Assembly (NCBI GenBank): GCA_945877175.1
Contig: CAMCRC010000012.1
Span: 1 to 49,331 of the forward strand
Origin: Klebsiella pneumoniae
Lineage (GTDB): Bacteria; Pseudomonadota; Gammaproteobacteria; Pseudomonadales; Pseudohongiellaceae
DNA length: 49,331 bases
Direction of reading: 5' to 3'
The notes beneath the pieces are model-generated. The model was not told the origin of the DNA. It was given only the letters and a program-made list of their open reading frames with translations, and made no database searches. Of the stretch, positions 17,220-25,201 are shown one piece after another; position 1 is the stretch's first letter; each line of letters opens with the position of its first letter. The position numbers and the translations under genes are program-made.

Positions 17220-19235
17220 ATGAGCGAGTCAGCCGTGCGAAGACACTCTGAGAGCCACATGGAAGTACCCACTACTGTACTGACTGTCTGTCTCAGTACC
17301 TCTGCTCTTGCCGCGAGATTCTGGCGAGAACTGGATATCCCTCAATTGGCTCTCAGGCACGTTTACTCTGTTGCCGAGGCAGGCACATATTCCCCGGCCT
17401 TGATTCTTCTGGACAGTACTCTGCTCGAATACGCCACCGAACACGAATGGCGGAACGCATTTCCGTCCGCGATATTGATGAGCTCAGATGAATCCATCGA
17501 AAAATGTGACCTGATCTTTAGCGACGGATTCCCAGTGGTGCAGTCCCGAAAAATGCTCCAAAGTGCCTGCGAAGCATGGATTGCGCGCAAACGTCTGGCA
17601 GACAGCCAGCAGGCGCTGGCTGCAATCGAAGATAATCTCGACCAGCTCGCCAGTGTGGGAATAGCCTTGTCTGCAGAGAATGACCTTGCGACCTTGCTGC
17701 GAAAAATTCTGTCGGAGGGACAGAATATATCCAACTGTGATGCAGCCTCATTGTTTCTGGTTGATGCAGAGGGCCAGCAGATAACATTCAAGCTTACTCA
17801 GAATGACTCCATTGATTTTCCATTTGAAGAGCGGCGATTCCCTCTCAGTTCAGCCTCGATTGCGGGATATGTGGCGCTCACGAAGCAACCGCTCAACATC
17901 GGCGATGCATACGAACTCCCACACAATGCGCCCTTTGGCTTCAACAAGAATTTTGACGAAAGCACAGGATATCGCACCGTCAGCATGTTGACGCTGCCTG
18001 CACTTAACAAGAACAAGAACATTATTGCCGTATTGCAATTAATCAATCGTAAAAAGCAGCGTGACATTGCGCTTACCCCGGGCTCAGATACACAGCAGCA
18101 CATACTTCCTTTTGACGATGTAACATTTCGACTACTGCAGGCCCTTGCAGGCCAGGCTGGCGTAGCAATCGAGAATGCTATTCTGCACAACGACATTCGG
18201 AAATTGTTTGAAGGCTTCGTCAACGCAGCAGTCATGGCAATTGAACAACGCGATCCCACTACAAGCAGTCACTCCTTCAGAGTTGCAGATCTTTGCGTGG
18301 CGCTGGCACGCGCTGTCAATTGCAATTCCCATCCGGAACACTACTGCCATGTGCATTCTGAAGCGCAGATTCGAGAGCTGCGCTACGCCGCGCTGTTGCA
18401 CGACTTCGGCAAGGTAGGCGTGCGCGAGTCCGTGTTGGTGAAGTCCAAGAAATTGAGCATGGAGAATATCGGCAATATTCAATGCAGAATCATGCTGGCC
18501 AAGGAAAAGCTCAAGAACAGGGCACTGCAACAGCAGCTTCAACTGTATCGAAAAGGAAGTTACTCAGCAGAGAAAGCTCAGAAAATTGACCATACATTGA
18601 TGCTTGAATTGAAACAGCTGGATCATTTCTTCGAAACGATTGTGGCAGCCAACGAACCCAGCCTTCTGGAAAGCGCGCGTGCTACTGACCTCAATCGAAT
18701 TGCGGCCTACTGCCCTCCATTTGAAAGGCGCCATGGCTTCTCCATTGTCAACGACTACGAATTTGCAATGCTCGCAATTCCCAAGGGTAGTCTTTCGCTG
18801 GAGGAGCGCCTGGAAATTGAGTCGCATGTCACACATACGAGAAATTTCCTGCAATTGATCCCCTGGACTGAAGAATTCCGCAATGTTCCCGAGATTGCAG
18901 GGTCCCATCATGAGAAGCTCGACGGCAGCGGATATCCTTCAGGAAAAGGCGCCCTGGAAATTCCATTCGCATCGAAGATCATGACGATCTGCGATATTTT
19001 CGATGCACTGACTGCCTCTGACAGACCTTACAAAGCGGCGGTACCTGCAGAGTTTGCGCTGGACATTCTCCAGAAAGAGGCAAAAGCAGGCGCTATCGAT
19101 CAGAGTTTGATCAACGTTTTCATCGAAAGTGCTGCTTACAAGACCATTGAAGGAAAGAGCAATTCAGAAGGATACAACGGCGGGCTTCATTACAACCATC
19201 ATGTGTGTGATTTTGATCTGCATGTAAAGCACTAG
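17220..19235 (+). CDS. GAF and HD-GYP domain phosphodiesterase-like signalling protein
   Basis: 671 residues, no membrane segment. Residues 18-115 resemble a receiver fold that lacks the usual acidic phosphorylation pocket. A GAF sensor domain spans about 145-320 (CDAASLFLVD, FPLSSASIAGYVA). The HD-GYP domain follows, with H351, the HD pair H394-D395 and K398 in LLHDFGKVG, H536, and HHEKLDGSGYP at 563-573. These are the metal ligands and signature of cyclic-di-GMP phosphodiesterases, so hydrolysis of cyclic di-GMP is likely but not shown. The HD and GYP motifs are about 165 residues apart, some 100 more than in the standard domain. The extra part is helical and charged (about 420-530), a form I recall from other GAF-HD-GYP proteins. 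The ligand is unknown. Confidence 0.85.
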   Translation: MSESAVRRHSESHMEVPTTVLTVCLSTSALAARFWRELDIPQLALRHVYSVAEAGTYSPALILLDSTLLEYATEHEWRNAFPSAILMSSDESIEKCDLIFSDGFPVVQSRKMLQSACEAWIARKRLADSQQALAAIEDNLDQLASVGIALSAENDLATLLRKILSEGQNISNCDAASLFLVDAEGQQITFKLTQNDSIDFPFEERRFPLSSASIAGYVALTKQPLNIGDAYELPHNAPFGFNKNFDESTGYRTVSMLTLPALNKNKNIIAVLQLINRKKQRDIALTPGSDTQQHILPFDDVTFRLLQALAGQAGVAIENAILHNDIRKLFEGFVNAAVMAIEQRDPTTSSHSFRVADLCVALARAVNCNSHPEHYCHVHSEAQIRELRYAALLHDFGKVGVRESVLVKSKKLSMENIGNIQCRIMLAKEKLKNRALQQQLQLYRKGSYSAEKAQKIDHTLMLELKQLDHFFETIVAANEPSLLESARATDLNRIAAYCPPFERRHGFSIVNDYEFAMLAIPKGSLSLEERLEIESHVTHTRNFLQLIPWTEEFRNVPEIAGSHHEKLDGSGYPSGKGALEIPFASKIMTICDIFDALTASDRPYKAAVPAEFALDILQKEAKAGAIDQSLINVFIESAAYKTIEGKSNSEGYNGGLHYNHHVCDFDLHVKH

Positions 19236-20227
19236 CTTGCCATGGCAACAGAAATCACATCGTCATCCGGAACGAACCGATCCTTGCGAATAGTCGTTGT
19301 CAAGACGGGTGATTCCTTGCATCGCAACGCAGCATGAGCCACAGCAAACACTTCTTCCGTATGGCGCCAGAAAAAGAATCGCCCTCTGTTGTTGAGGCGA
19401 TGCAGCGTTCCAGCAGGCAGAGCAGCAGCAATACCTCGCAAAGAGTTGTGCAAAGTGGATACCTCACACCCTCCCTGCCAAAAGTGCACAGGCATCCTCA
19501 ATTTTTGCAAGTCCAGGTGCAGCGGAGTCATTGCCAGAACCGCATCCCGTGAGACGCCAGTAGCGCCGCATCTCACAGCCTCCAATCCCACCTCGATCAA
19601 CTGATTGCTGATTCTCGGATTTTCAAGCAGCTGCCTGTCGGGGTAGGCAAGGGACTCACGCAGACGCTGTATGTAGTGTTCTGGATTGGATTTGCGTAGC
19701 AACAGCCGCAGACTTACAGTCCCCTGCAGGAACGTTCCAAACAACCTTCTCAAAAGGCTGCAGAACAGGCCAGACTGACCACCACAGACTGGCAACTGAC
19801 TGGACAGCCCCAGCACCATGGCAACGCGATTGGGCGCCATAGACGCAGTTACCAGCGCTATACCACACCCCGCCCCAGTGACGAGGATACCAAAGTGGTC
19901 GCAATCCAGGTGATCGGCAAGTTGCAGAATGTCCTCAGCACAGGACTCCCTGGTAAAAGCGGCATGCGAATCTGATTCTCCGACACCGGGACGATCCAGC
20001 GCCACAAGTCGAAATCCCTTTCGACGCGCCTCGACATCAAAAAAGGCAGCCTCCAGACGCGAACTTTCGGAGTCATGTACATACAGCAAGGGGAATCCTC
20101 TGACAGCACCATACTCAGCGTACGCCAGTTGCCTTCCGTCATTCAGGTTGAATCGCTGAGCTGCACCGCGCTCGGAGTGTGCACTTCGTGTATCGCTACG
20201 GGACTGAGTAAGTGAATGCGAAGTCAT
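19232..20227 (-). CDS. Alpha/beta hydrolase-fold protein, apparently without its catalytic residues
   Basis: 331 residues from ATG at 20227, which has AAGG upstream and lies about 67 nt after the predicted transcription start. The open frame reaches 20329 but that part overlaps the promoter. The fold is recognisable: FNLNDGRQLAYAEYG, then DRPGVGESD and a helix-rich cap. At the nucleophile elbow, where G-x-S-x-G is expected, the sequence is GAGCG (118-122), so glycine replaces the serine. Near residue 282 the usual GHF of the catalytic histidine reads GRF. Both changes suggest a non-enzymatic binding or regulatory role, or decay. The adjacent Cys121 might act unusually. It converges with the HD-GYP gene, overlapping its stop by 4 bp. 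Confidence 0.75.
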   Translation of the reverse strand: MTSHSLTQSRSDTRSAHSERGAAQRFNLNDGRQLAYAEYGAVRGFPLLYVHDSESSRLEAAFFDVEARRKGFRLVALDRPGVGESDSHAAFTRESCAEDILQLADHLDCDHFGILVTGAGCGIALVTASMAPNRVAMVLGLSSQLPVCGGQSGLFCSLLRRLFGTFLQGTVSLRLLLRKSNPEHYIQRLRESLAYPDRQLLENPRISNQLIEVGLEAVRCGATGVSRDAVLAMTPLHLDLQKLRMPVHFWQGGCEVSTLHNSLRGIAAALPAGTLHRLNNRGRFFFWRHTEEVFAVAHAALRCKESPVLTTTIRKDRFVPDDDVISVAMAS

Positions 20228-20300
20228 GTTTACCTTGGGTGGCCCGAGGGGAGATGCGTCAGCTCTGCCCGGTGACCTGGAGTTCTGGTAGCTGGCGTAC

Positions 20301-20329
20301 ATCATAGGTGGGAATAATTCCCACGTCAA
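20301..20329 (-). promoter_or_regulatory. Sigma70-type promoter of the hydrolase-like gene with operator in the spacer
   Basis: On the minus strand TTGACG (20324-20329) and TATGAT (20301-20306) are separated by exactly 17 bp. The spacer is filled by the 17-bp palindrome at 20308-20324. A protein bound there would sit between the two promoter boxes. Confidence 0.7.
20308..20324. promoter_or_regulatory. Palindromic operator, copy 1
   Basis: GTGGGAATAATTCCCAC is a perfect palindrome of 8-bp arms around one central base. It differs from copy 2 at a single position. It lies inside the spacer of the hydrolase-like gene promoter, consistent with repression or with MerR-like activation. Confidence 0.7.
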
Positions 20330-20362
20330 TCAGCCCAGAGCTCCTCCACTCACCATAAACAT

Positions 20363-20379
20363 GTGGGAACAATTCCCAC
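20363..20379. promoter_or_regulatory. Palindromic operator, copy 2
   Basis: GTGGGAACAATTCCCAC is the same 17-mer with T to C at position 8. Its start is 55 bp from copy 1, about five helical turns, which would allow two bound proteins to face the same side of the DNA. It covers the expected -35 region of the DUF6502 gene. Confidence 0.7.
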
Positions 20380-20387
20380 CCTTGCGA

Positions 20388-20400
20388 TATACTGACCTCA
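20388..20400 (+). promoter_or_regulatory. Predicted -10 element of the DUF6502 gene, possibly leaderless
   Basis: TATACT at 20388-20393 is followed 7 nt later by the ATG at 20400. No Shine-Dalgarno sequence precedes that ATG. Transcription would start at or next to the start codon. The -35 region is poor (GGGAAC) and overlaps operator copy 2, so an activator may be needed. Confidence 0.4.
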
Positions 20401-21284
20401 TGAACCTCTCAGATGACAGCGTCAACGCACTGGGGCAGCCTCCCGCCGCACTAGTGTCTGCACTCCGGAAGATTTTGCGTCCGCTGGTGCGACTGCTGCT
20501 TTCCTATCAGATCACTTACCCCTATTTGATCAACCTGCTTAAATCCGTCTATGTCGAAGTCGCTGACCAGGAGTTTCAAGTCGACAGCAAACGCCAGACC
20601 GACAGCCGCATCAATCTTCTGACCGGTGTGCACCGCAAAGACGTCAAACGCCTGCGTAGCGAAGCCGCCGACGATCGCAATACTCCCCGAAACGTTTCTG
20701 TAGGTGCTCAAGTTATTGGCGTCTGGCTCGGATCACCAGAATTTCTGGACGACACCGGCGCTCCCCTGCCGCTGCCGCTGCGATCAACCTCCAGGCCTGT
20801 CCTCGGCAAGACCTTCGATGATCTTGTGGAAATCGTCTGCAGGCAGGACATTCGCCCCCGGGTGATTCTTGATGAATGGTTGAATCTGGGGATTGCCACA
20901 CAGGACGACGCCAATCGAGTTGTCTTGAATACCGGGGCATTCACACCTGCAAAAGGATTTGACGAAAAGGCGTTTTTCTTCGGCAAGAATATTCACGACC
21001 ACATCAGCGCGGGCGCGCACAACCTGCTCGGCCACTCGCCTTCCTATTTCGACAGAAGCGTCTATTATGACAACCTCAGCCTGGAGTCGATTCAGACGCT
21101 GACCGAGCTCGCCAGGGAAACCGGCATGAATGCCCTGACCACCATGAACCGCACTGCGCTGCAATTACAGAAAAAGGACATTTCCGGTGAGGACAGACAC
21201 CATCGTATGAACTTCGGTGTATTCCATTTCAGCGCAGATCTGCCAGCACAACGAAGTTCAGACGAGGACAGCCAAAATGCCTAG
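20400..21284 (+). CDS. DUF6502 family protein, candidate DNA-binding regulator
   Basis: 294 residues from ATG at 20400; the frame is open to ATG 20361 but that start lies in the operator. The N-terminal half (LRPLVRLLLSYQITYPYLINLLKSVYVEVA, then TDSRINLLTGVHRKDVKRL) matches what I recall of DUF6502. It looks like a winged helix-turn-helix, with SRINLLTGVHRKDVKRL as a possible recognition helix. The C-terminal part is unassigned. No function is established for the family. Because no other regulator is nearby, it may bind the two palindromes itself and control its own gene and the hydrolase-like gene; this is inference. Its stop overlaps the next start by 8 bp, implying translational coupling. 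Confidence 0.75.
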   Translation: MNLSDDSVNALGQPPAALVSALRKILRPLVRLLLSYQITYPYLINLLKSVYVEVADQEFQVDSKRQTDSRINLLTGVHRKDVKRLRSEAADDRNTPRNVSVGAQVIGVWLGSPEFLDDTGAPLPLPLRSTSRPVLGKTFDDLVEIVCRQDIRPRVILDEWLNLGIATQDDANRVVLNTGAFTPAKGFDEKAFFFGKNIHDHISAGAHNLLGHSPSYFDRSVYYDNLSLESIQTLTELARETGMNALTTMNRTALQLQKKDISGEDRHHRMNFGVFHFSADLPAQRSSDEDSQNA

Positions 21285-22077
21285 AGCCATTCTCGCCTTG
21301 CGCCGCTATCCAGCGACCATGCTGCTCGCGATAGTGCTATTCCTTGCCACCCTTGTCATGACGGCAAGCAGTCTCGGTACCGTTGGAAGTGGCGGTGGTG
21401 ATGACGGTGACGGGGGCAGTGGTATCGGAGGGACTGGCAAGTCGGGCGAGTTCGGAGGCAGTGGCTTCGGCGGAACAGGCGGTCCTTCTCCCTTTTTCAC
21501 GTCCGCAAATGATATTGAACAGCATGAAAATGCTGCTCCCAATCACGTTGGAGATCCAGCAATCGCAGAGGTCAAGACAGAACTCACTCAAGCGCTGGAA
21601 CAGAATGCGTTGACGCAACAAGCGCAAAGCAATGCGGTCAGCTTCGATGACATAGCGCAGGAAGTGATTGCGATAGAATCCGATGAACAATTGACACAGC
21701 AGCTGGCCGAAGCGCCACCGCAGGTACAATTACCAATTGAACGTCAGGAGCCACCTGCCGAGATTGCGGGCACCGAGCCACAGCCCCTCATCATTGAGAC
21801 TGTCACTCCCTTGGCGGAACAGCATGCCGTGGCTACTTTCGAAACGGCCGAGCAAGCAACGCCAGGCATGCTTGATGCAACAGTGGAACCCTCTGTAATT
21901 CCAGCAGAAGCAATGACTGTTGCCCATGAATCGGAAGAAGAAGAGTCACAGGAAAACATCGCACGCGACAACATGCCGGAACGCATTCAACGACCGGACC
22001 TGCCACCGTTTCAGAGAATCCGACCAGTAGAGCGCCCTTCTCTGCTACCCAGTCGGGTGCAGCCCATGCGCATCTGA
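21277..22077 (+). CDS. Gly-rich, membrane-anchored protein of unknown function
   Basis: 266 residues from ATG at 21277, preceded by GAGGA. One hydrophobic segment (about 13-31, MLLAIVLFLATLVMTAS) follows a basic N-terminus. It is either an anchor or a signal peptide. Next comes a Gly-rich tract with repeated GGTG units (GGSGIGGTG, GGSGFGGTGG), then a long acidic Gln/Glu/Pro-rich region with no recognisable domain, ending in a basic Pro/Arg-rich tail. It is likely exported and largely unstructured. The start overlaps the DUF6502 stop by 8 bp, so the two are co-translated. I recall similar GGxGGTG proteins next to DUF6502 and FecR-domain genes in marine gammaproteobacteria, but cannot verify this. 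Confidence 0.6.
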   Translation: MPRAILALRRYPATMLLAIVLFLATLVMTASSLGTVGSGGGDDGDGGSGIGGTGKSGEFGGSGFGGTGGPSPFFTSANDIEQHENAAPNHVGDPAIAEVKTELTQALEQNALTQQAQSNAVSFDDIAQEVIAIESDEQLTQQLAEAPPQVQLPIERQEPPAEIAGTEPQPLIIETVTPLAEQHAVATFETAEQATPGMLDATVEPSVIPAEAMTVAHESEEEESQENIARDNMPERIQRPDLPPFQRIRPVERPSLLPSRVQPMRI

Positions 22078-22096
22078 TTGCGGGATGTCGATCGTC

Positions 22097-22897
22097 TTAC
22101 CAGCGGTAGCCGAGTTGCGCTCCCACTGCGATGTCGGGACTGTCCTGTGTAAAGCCCTTTGCGGTGTAGAACATGACAGACCACGCCGGGACAGGCGACC
22201 AGGAGAGATACGGCAGAATTTCATGCGTTTCACCCGAACTGGTCGATGCAGCCTCCCGAAAATCGTAGATCACGCCATAGCTCCAGCGCTCGCTCAGGGG
22301 CTGCGAAAACCCAAGAGACACAAGACCTGAATCGGACATCTGGTCAAACAGCGTGGATTGCCCGCGGAATTTGTATCCCAGCGTGCCGAACAGAGTCGTA
22401 GTCCCGAGCAGCTTGTAGACATCAAGCTGCACACCGTAATCTACCTCCCCCGTCCCATGTCCTGCATATTCATCGGCCGTCGGTAGCTTGACCTCGAAGC
22501 CCAGATCCATGAATACCGCATTTTCTGAATAGGTCGGCCATTGGTAGGTGGCAGAAAGCAACGTATCGCCGACACCGCGCGTCCTCGTGGTCTGCAAGTC
22601 TTGCTCAAGTTCGACAAACTCGGTGCGGCCGACACCGCCAACATTCACCAGCACATTGCCATAGCCGGAGATCTGCAGGTGCGCCGCTGACACCTGCAGG
22701 TTCCAGTTGCCAACGCTGCGCTCATAAGACAGGGGAATGAAGTAGATGGACGTGTCATCAGGCAGACCATAATCACCTGTACTGAAGTAGGCGCCCGTCG
22801 CAACATTGTTTGGCAATGCAGGCACATTCTGCGCACTGCTTGCGGAGGAGTGAAATACGGCGGCAGCAACCGGTATGGCAATCACAAACCTTAACAT
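22097..22897 (-). CDS. Outer-membrane beta-barrel protein, transporter-like
   Basis: 266 residues from ATG at 22897, chosen because AGGAG lies 8 nt upstream. A cleavable signal peptide ends near FHSSASSAQ. The mature part alternates polar and hydrophobic residues as in beta strands, with short turns, and ends in a C-terminal aromatic residue (LGYRW), as outer-membrane barrels do. It resembles the family of phenol-pathway (MetA-type) or putative transporter barrels of about 250-300 residues. Substrate unknown. It converges on the Gly-rich protein, 19 bp between stops. Confidence 0.7.
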   Translation of the reverse strand: MLRFVIAIPVAAAVFHSSASSAQNVPALPNNVATGAYFSTGDYGLPDDTSIYFIPLSYERSVGNWNLQVSAAHLQISGYGNVLVNVGGVGRTEFVELEQDLQTTRTRGVGDTLLSATYQWPTYSENAVFMDLGFEVKLPTADEYAGHGTGEVDYGVQLDVYKLLGTTTLFGTLGYKFRGQSTLFDQMSDSGLVSLGFSQPLSERWSYGVIYDFREAASTSSGETHEILPYLSWSPVPAWSVMFYTAKGFTQDSPDIAVGAQLGYRW

Positions 22898-23179
22898 TGA
22901 GACGTCTCCTGGTGGCAAGGCAAAGTACCGACCGCCACTGGGGATGTCAAAGTTTTCACGCCGGATGCCGACACTTCTGACATGGAAAATGGTGAATGAC
23001 CACCAGGGATTCGAAGCTCATCACAAATTTCCCACGGAATTAATGACCTGCGTTTGAAAAATGATTTATTACAGGTAAAGTTACGACAATAAATTAATTA
23101 TTTCGTCCAGAACGAAATTTTTCACGCAGTAACGGGAAAAAACCAAAAACAGCAGTGCCGCACCAGGCACTGTCACAGA
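22898..23179. other. Intergenic region with two hairpins; possible deletion scar
   Basis: 282 bp, AT-rich in the middle. TTTCGT-CCAGA-ACGAAA followed by TTTTT (23101-23122) looks like a weak terminator on the plus strand, although no plus-strand gene ends here. CAGTGCC-GCACCA-GGCACTG (23153-23172) is a perfect 7-bp stem 7 bp before the next open frame. This is where the missing N-terminal part of the next gene would be expected. No promoter is evident. Confidence 0.45.
23153..23172 (+). repeat. Hairpin just before the truncated secreted-type frame
   Basis: CAGTGCC and GGCACTG form a perfect 7-bp stem around GCACCA, 7 bp before TTG 23180. Without a T run it is not a standard terminator. Confidence 0.5.
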
Positions 23180-24598
23180 TTGTCAGCAATCAGCGACCAT
23201 CTGCGCGCCGCCTACCTGCTTGGCGTTGGCAACTATCTGAGTGCCGACGAAATCATCGGCTTCGATCTGGGCGAGTACGGCATTCTGGCAACAGCGAATG
23301 GCGTGGCCGGAGGCTTCGCGGGGCTTTTCGGCGGGCATGCTCAACGCAGAGGCAATTCCAGCAATTATCTGCTCGCCGACAATGCCCTCACAGCAGATTC
23401 CTGGTACGACGACTCGCAGTTTCATATTGACCGGCCACAACAGATTTTCCGTAAAGGCGGGGCAAACCCGACTGTTGTCACCAACGTGGGTGGACTGGGA
23501 AGTCTGCTCACGTGGGGAGAATGGGATTCGGAATCCGGGGCCCGGATTGTTCGCGACTCACTGAATTCAACAGACTCTGAGCTGACCCAGGATGCCTTCT
23601 GGTTCATTGCGACACCCAGCGCCCCAGGGCAGCTGGCAGGCAAATACGCAAGTTACTCCTCGGTGCTCGCGGCACAGGGTGGCGGCAACGAGGGAGAAAT
23701 CAACAGCGGCAATCTCAGCACATTCGGCTTCACACTGAATCTGGATACCGGTGCCATCAGCAACGGCAAGTTGAAAATCTACACCGGCGACAATATCTGG
23801 ACTACCGCTTTCAATGGTCAGGCCCGCAGCAAGACCGGCACCTTCGGACCGTTTATCAGCCTCAGTATGAGCGGCACCAGCCTCAAGGCAGGCGTTGACT
23901 ATCAAAGCACCAATATCAGCGGCAACATCGGCGGAATGTTCATCAACAGTGGCAATCAGGCCGTTGCAGCCTTTGCGTTCAAGAACGATGAGGGGGCTGG
24001 CCAATACGTCAGCGGAACCGCCGCGCTAGGCAAGGAAAACCTGACGGTTGACTGGGGCGACTGGAACAATTCGACCATCGCCAATCTCAGCGGAGCTATT
24101 GAGACAGACGCAAACAACCTGTTTGCCGGCTTGCAGTTGACTCCGGAGTTTGTAATCAACCAGCTGAAGGGAGAGTGGCGATACGGGTTGTCTGATGGCT
24201 CCGGGTACGGGACCGGGTCTTCCGCAGGTACCTTCAGCGATGTCGACGCCCGCTTCGATATGGACTTTGATGACGGCACCATCACCAATGGTCACCTGGA
24301 GGTAATCTCAGGCACGGTCGCGCAGAAATGGCACCTTCACTTTAATGGTGTCATCAATGCCTTAGGCGTGAGATTGGACCCTGACTACGGCAGCCTGACC
24401 ATCACCGATGTAGGCACGAGCGCCAACGTGCCACTGATCGGCGGTGCATCCGCGAATCTCGGAGGCGCGTTCACGGGTGCCAATGGCAACGGGTTTGTTG
24501 GCGCATTTGATCTCCGCGACTCTGCCCCGACCACTCCGAACTCGGTACAGGGAGTGTTCACATTGCAGAAGGATTACGAAATTTCCGGCGGCTGCTGA
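23180..24598 (+). CDS. Secreted-type beta-repeat protein, probably 5'-truncated
   Basis: 472 residues, Gly/Ser/Asn-rich. The only possible start is TTG at 23180, with no ribosome-binding site and no signal peptide, although composition is that of an exported protein. Two copies of a module are visible, about 175-285 and 355-468. Each starts with a D-(T/D)-G-x-I-x-NG-x-L strand pair and has a W-x-x-x-FNG stretch. Each then has a GG-x-F/M...G...V-x-AF segment and ends in a GTAAL/GVFTL strand. This resembles TbpB-like or FecR-linked C-terminal barrel modules. I infer it is the C-terminal part of a larger protein that lost its signal and N-terminal domain. It may be a pseudogene. It ends in GGC, 33 bp from the msrB stop. 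Confidence 0.5.
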   Translation: MSAISDHLRAAYLLGVGNYLSADEIIGFDLGEYGILATANGVAGGFAGLFGGHAQRRGNSSNYLLADNALTADSWYDDSQFHIDRPQQIFRKGGANPTVVTNVGGLGSLLTWGEWDSESGARIVRDSLNSTDSELTQDAFWFIATPSAPGQLAGKYASYSSVLAAQGGGNEGEINSGNLSTFGFTLNLDTGAISNGKLKIYTGDNIWTTAFNGQARSKTGTFGPFISLSMSGTSLKAGVDYQSTNISGNIGGMFINSGNQAVAAFAFKNDEGAGQYVSGTAALGKENLTVDWGDWNNSTIANLSGAIETDANNLFAGLQLTPEFVINQLKGEWRYGLSDGSGYGTGSSAGTFSDVDARFDMDFDDGTITNGHLEVISGTVAQKWHLHFNGVINALGVRLDPDYGSLTITDVGTSANVPLIGGASANLGGAFTGANGNGFVGAFDLRDSAPTTPNSVQGVFTLQKDYEISGGC

Positions 24599-24630
24599 TT
24601 CAGGCAACGATACTCAGCCGAGCTGGTGAA

Positions 24631-25035
24631 TCAAATCTCAGAATCCAGCTCCAGCGACGCCGAATTGATGCAGTAGCGCAACCCGGTGGGCGCAGGCCCA
24701 TCGGGAAACACATGGCCCAGATGCGCCTGGCAATGGGCGCACAAGACTTCCGTGCGCAGCATGCCGTGACTGCGGTCTGTTTCTTCCTTCACATGACCGG
24801 GTGCCACCGGCTGCCAGTAACTGGGCCAGCCACTGCCGGAGTCGTACTTGGTGGCGGAATCGAACAAGGGGTTCGAGCACACCGAGCAGCGGTACAGACC
24901 CGGCGTCTTGCTGTTCCAGTAGCGGCCGGTGAAAGCGCGTTCCGTGCCCTTCTGGCGCACGATGCGATAGCCCTCTTCGCCAAGGCTCTGGCGCAGTTCC
25001 TCTTCGCTGCGGATGCGTATTTCGGTGTCCTTCAT
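24631..25035 (-). CDS. msrB: Peptide-methionine (R)-S-oxide reductase MsrB
   Basis: 134 residues from ATG at 25035, which has GGAG 8 nt upstream; the open frame extends to 25089. MsrB repairs the R form of oxidised methionine in proteins, using thioredoxin. The zinc site is C50, C53, C99 and C102 (YRCSVC, LCAHC). The catalytic cysteine is C122 in RYCINSASL, with the substrate-binding region SGSGWPSYW and [10 protein letters not shown] present. No second resolving cysteine is obvious. It is divergent from alaA, a pairing also found in Pseudomonas. Confidence 0.95.
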   Translation of the reverse strand: MKDTEIRIRSEEELRQSLGEEGYRIVRQKGTERAFTGRYWNSKTPGLYRCSVCSNPLFDSATKYDSGSGWPSYWQPVAPGHVKEETDRSHGMLRTEVLCAHCQAHLGHVFPDGPAPTGLRYCINSASLELDSEI

Positions 25036-25201
25036 GCCCTGCTCCTCAATGCTGTACTCGCAAAAACAGCCCATTCTGTGCGCTGTCAATTTCGCTGCGG
25101 GGGTTTACAATAGCCGCCCTGACGTCCGCTGCACAAGGCATACGGCGCAATCCATTCGCACAGATCACCCTCAGGGACTGTGAAGGCAGAGAATCATCGC
25201 T

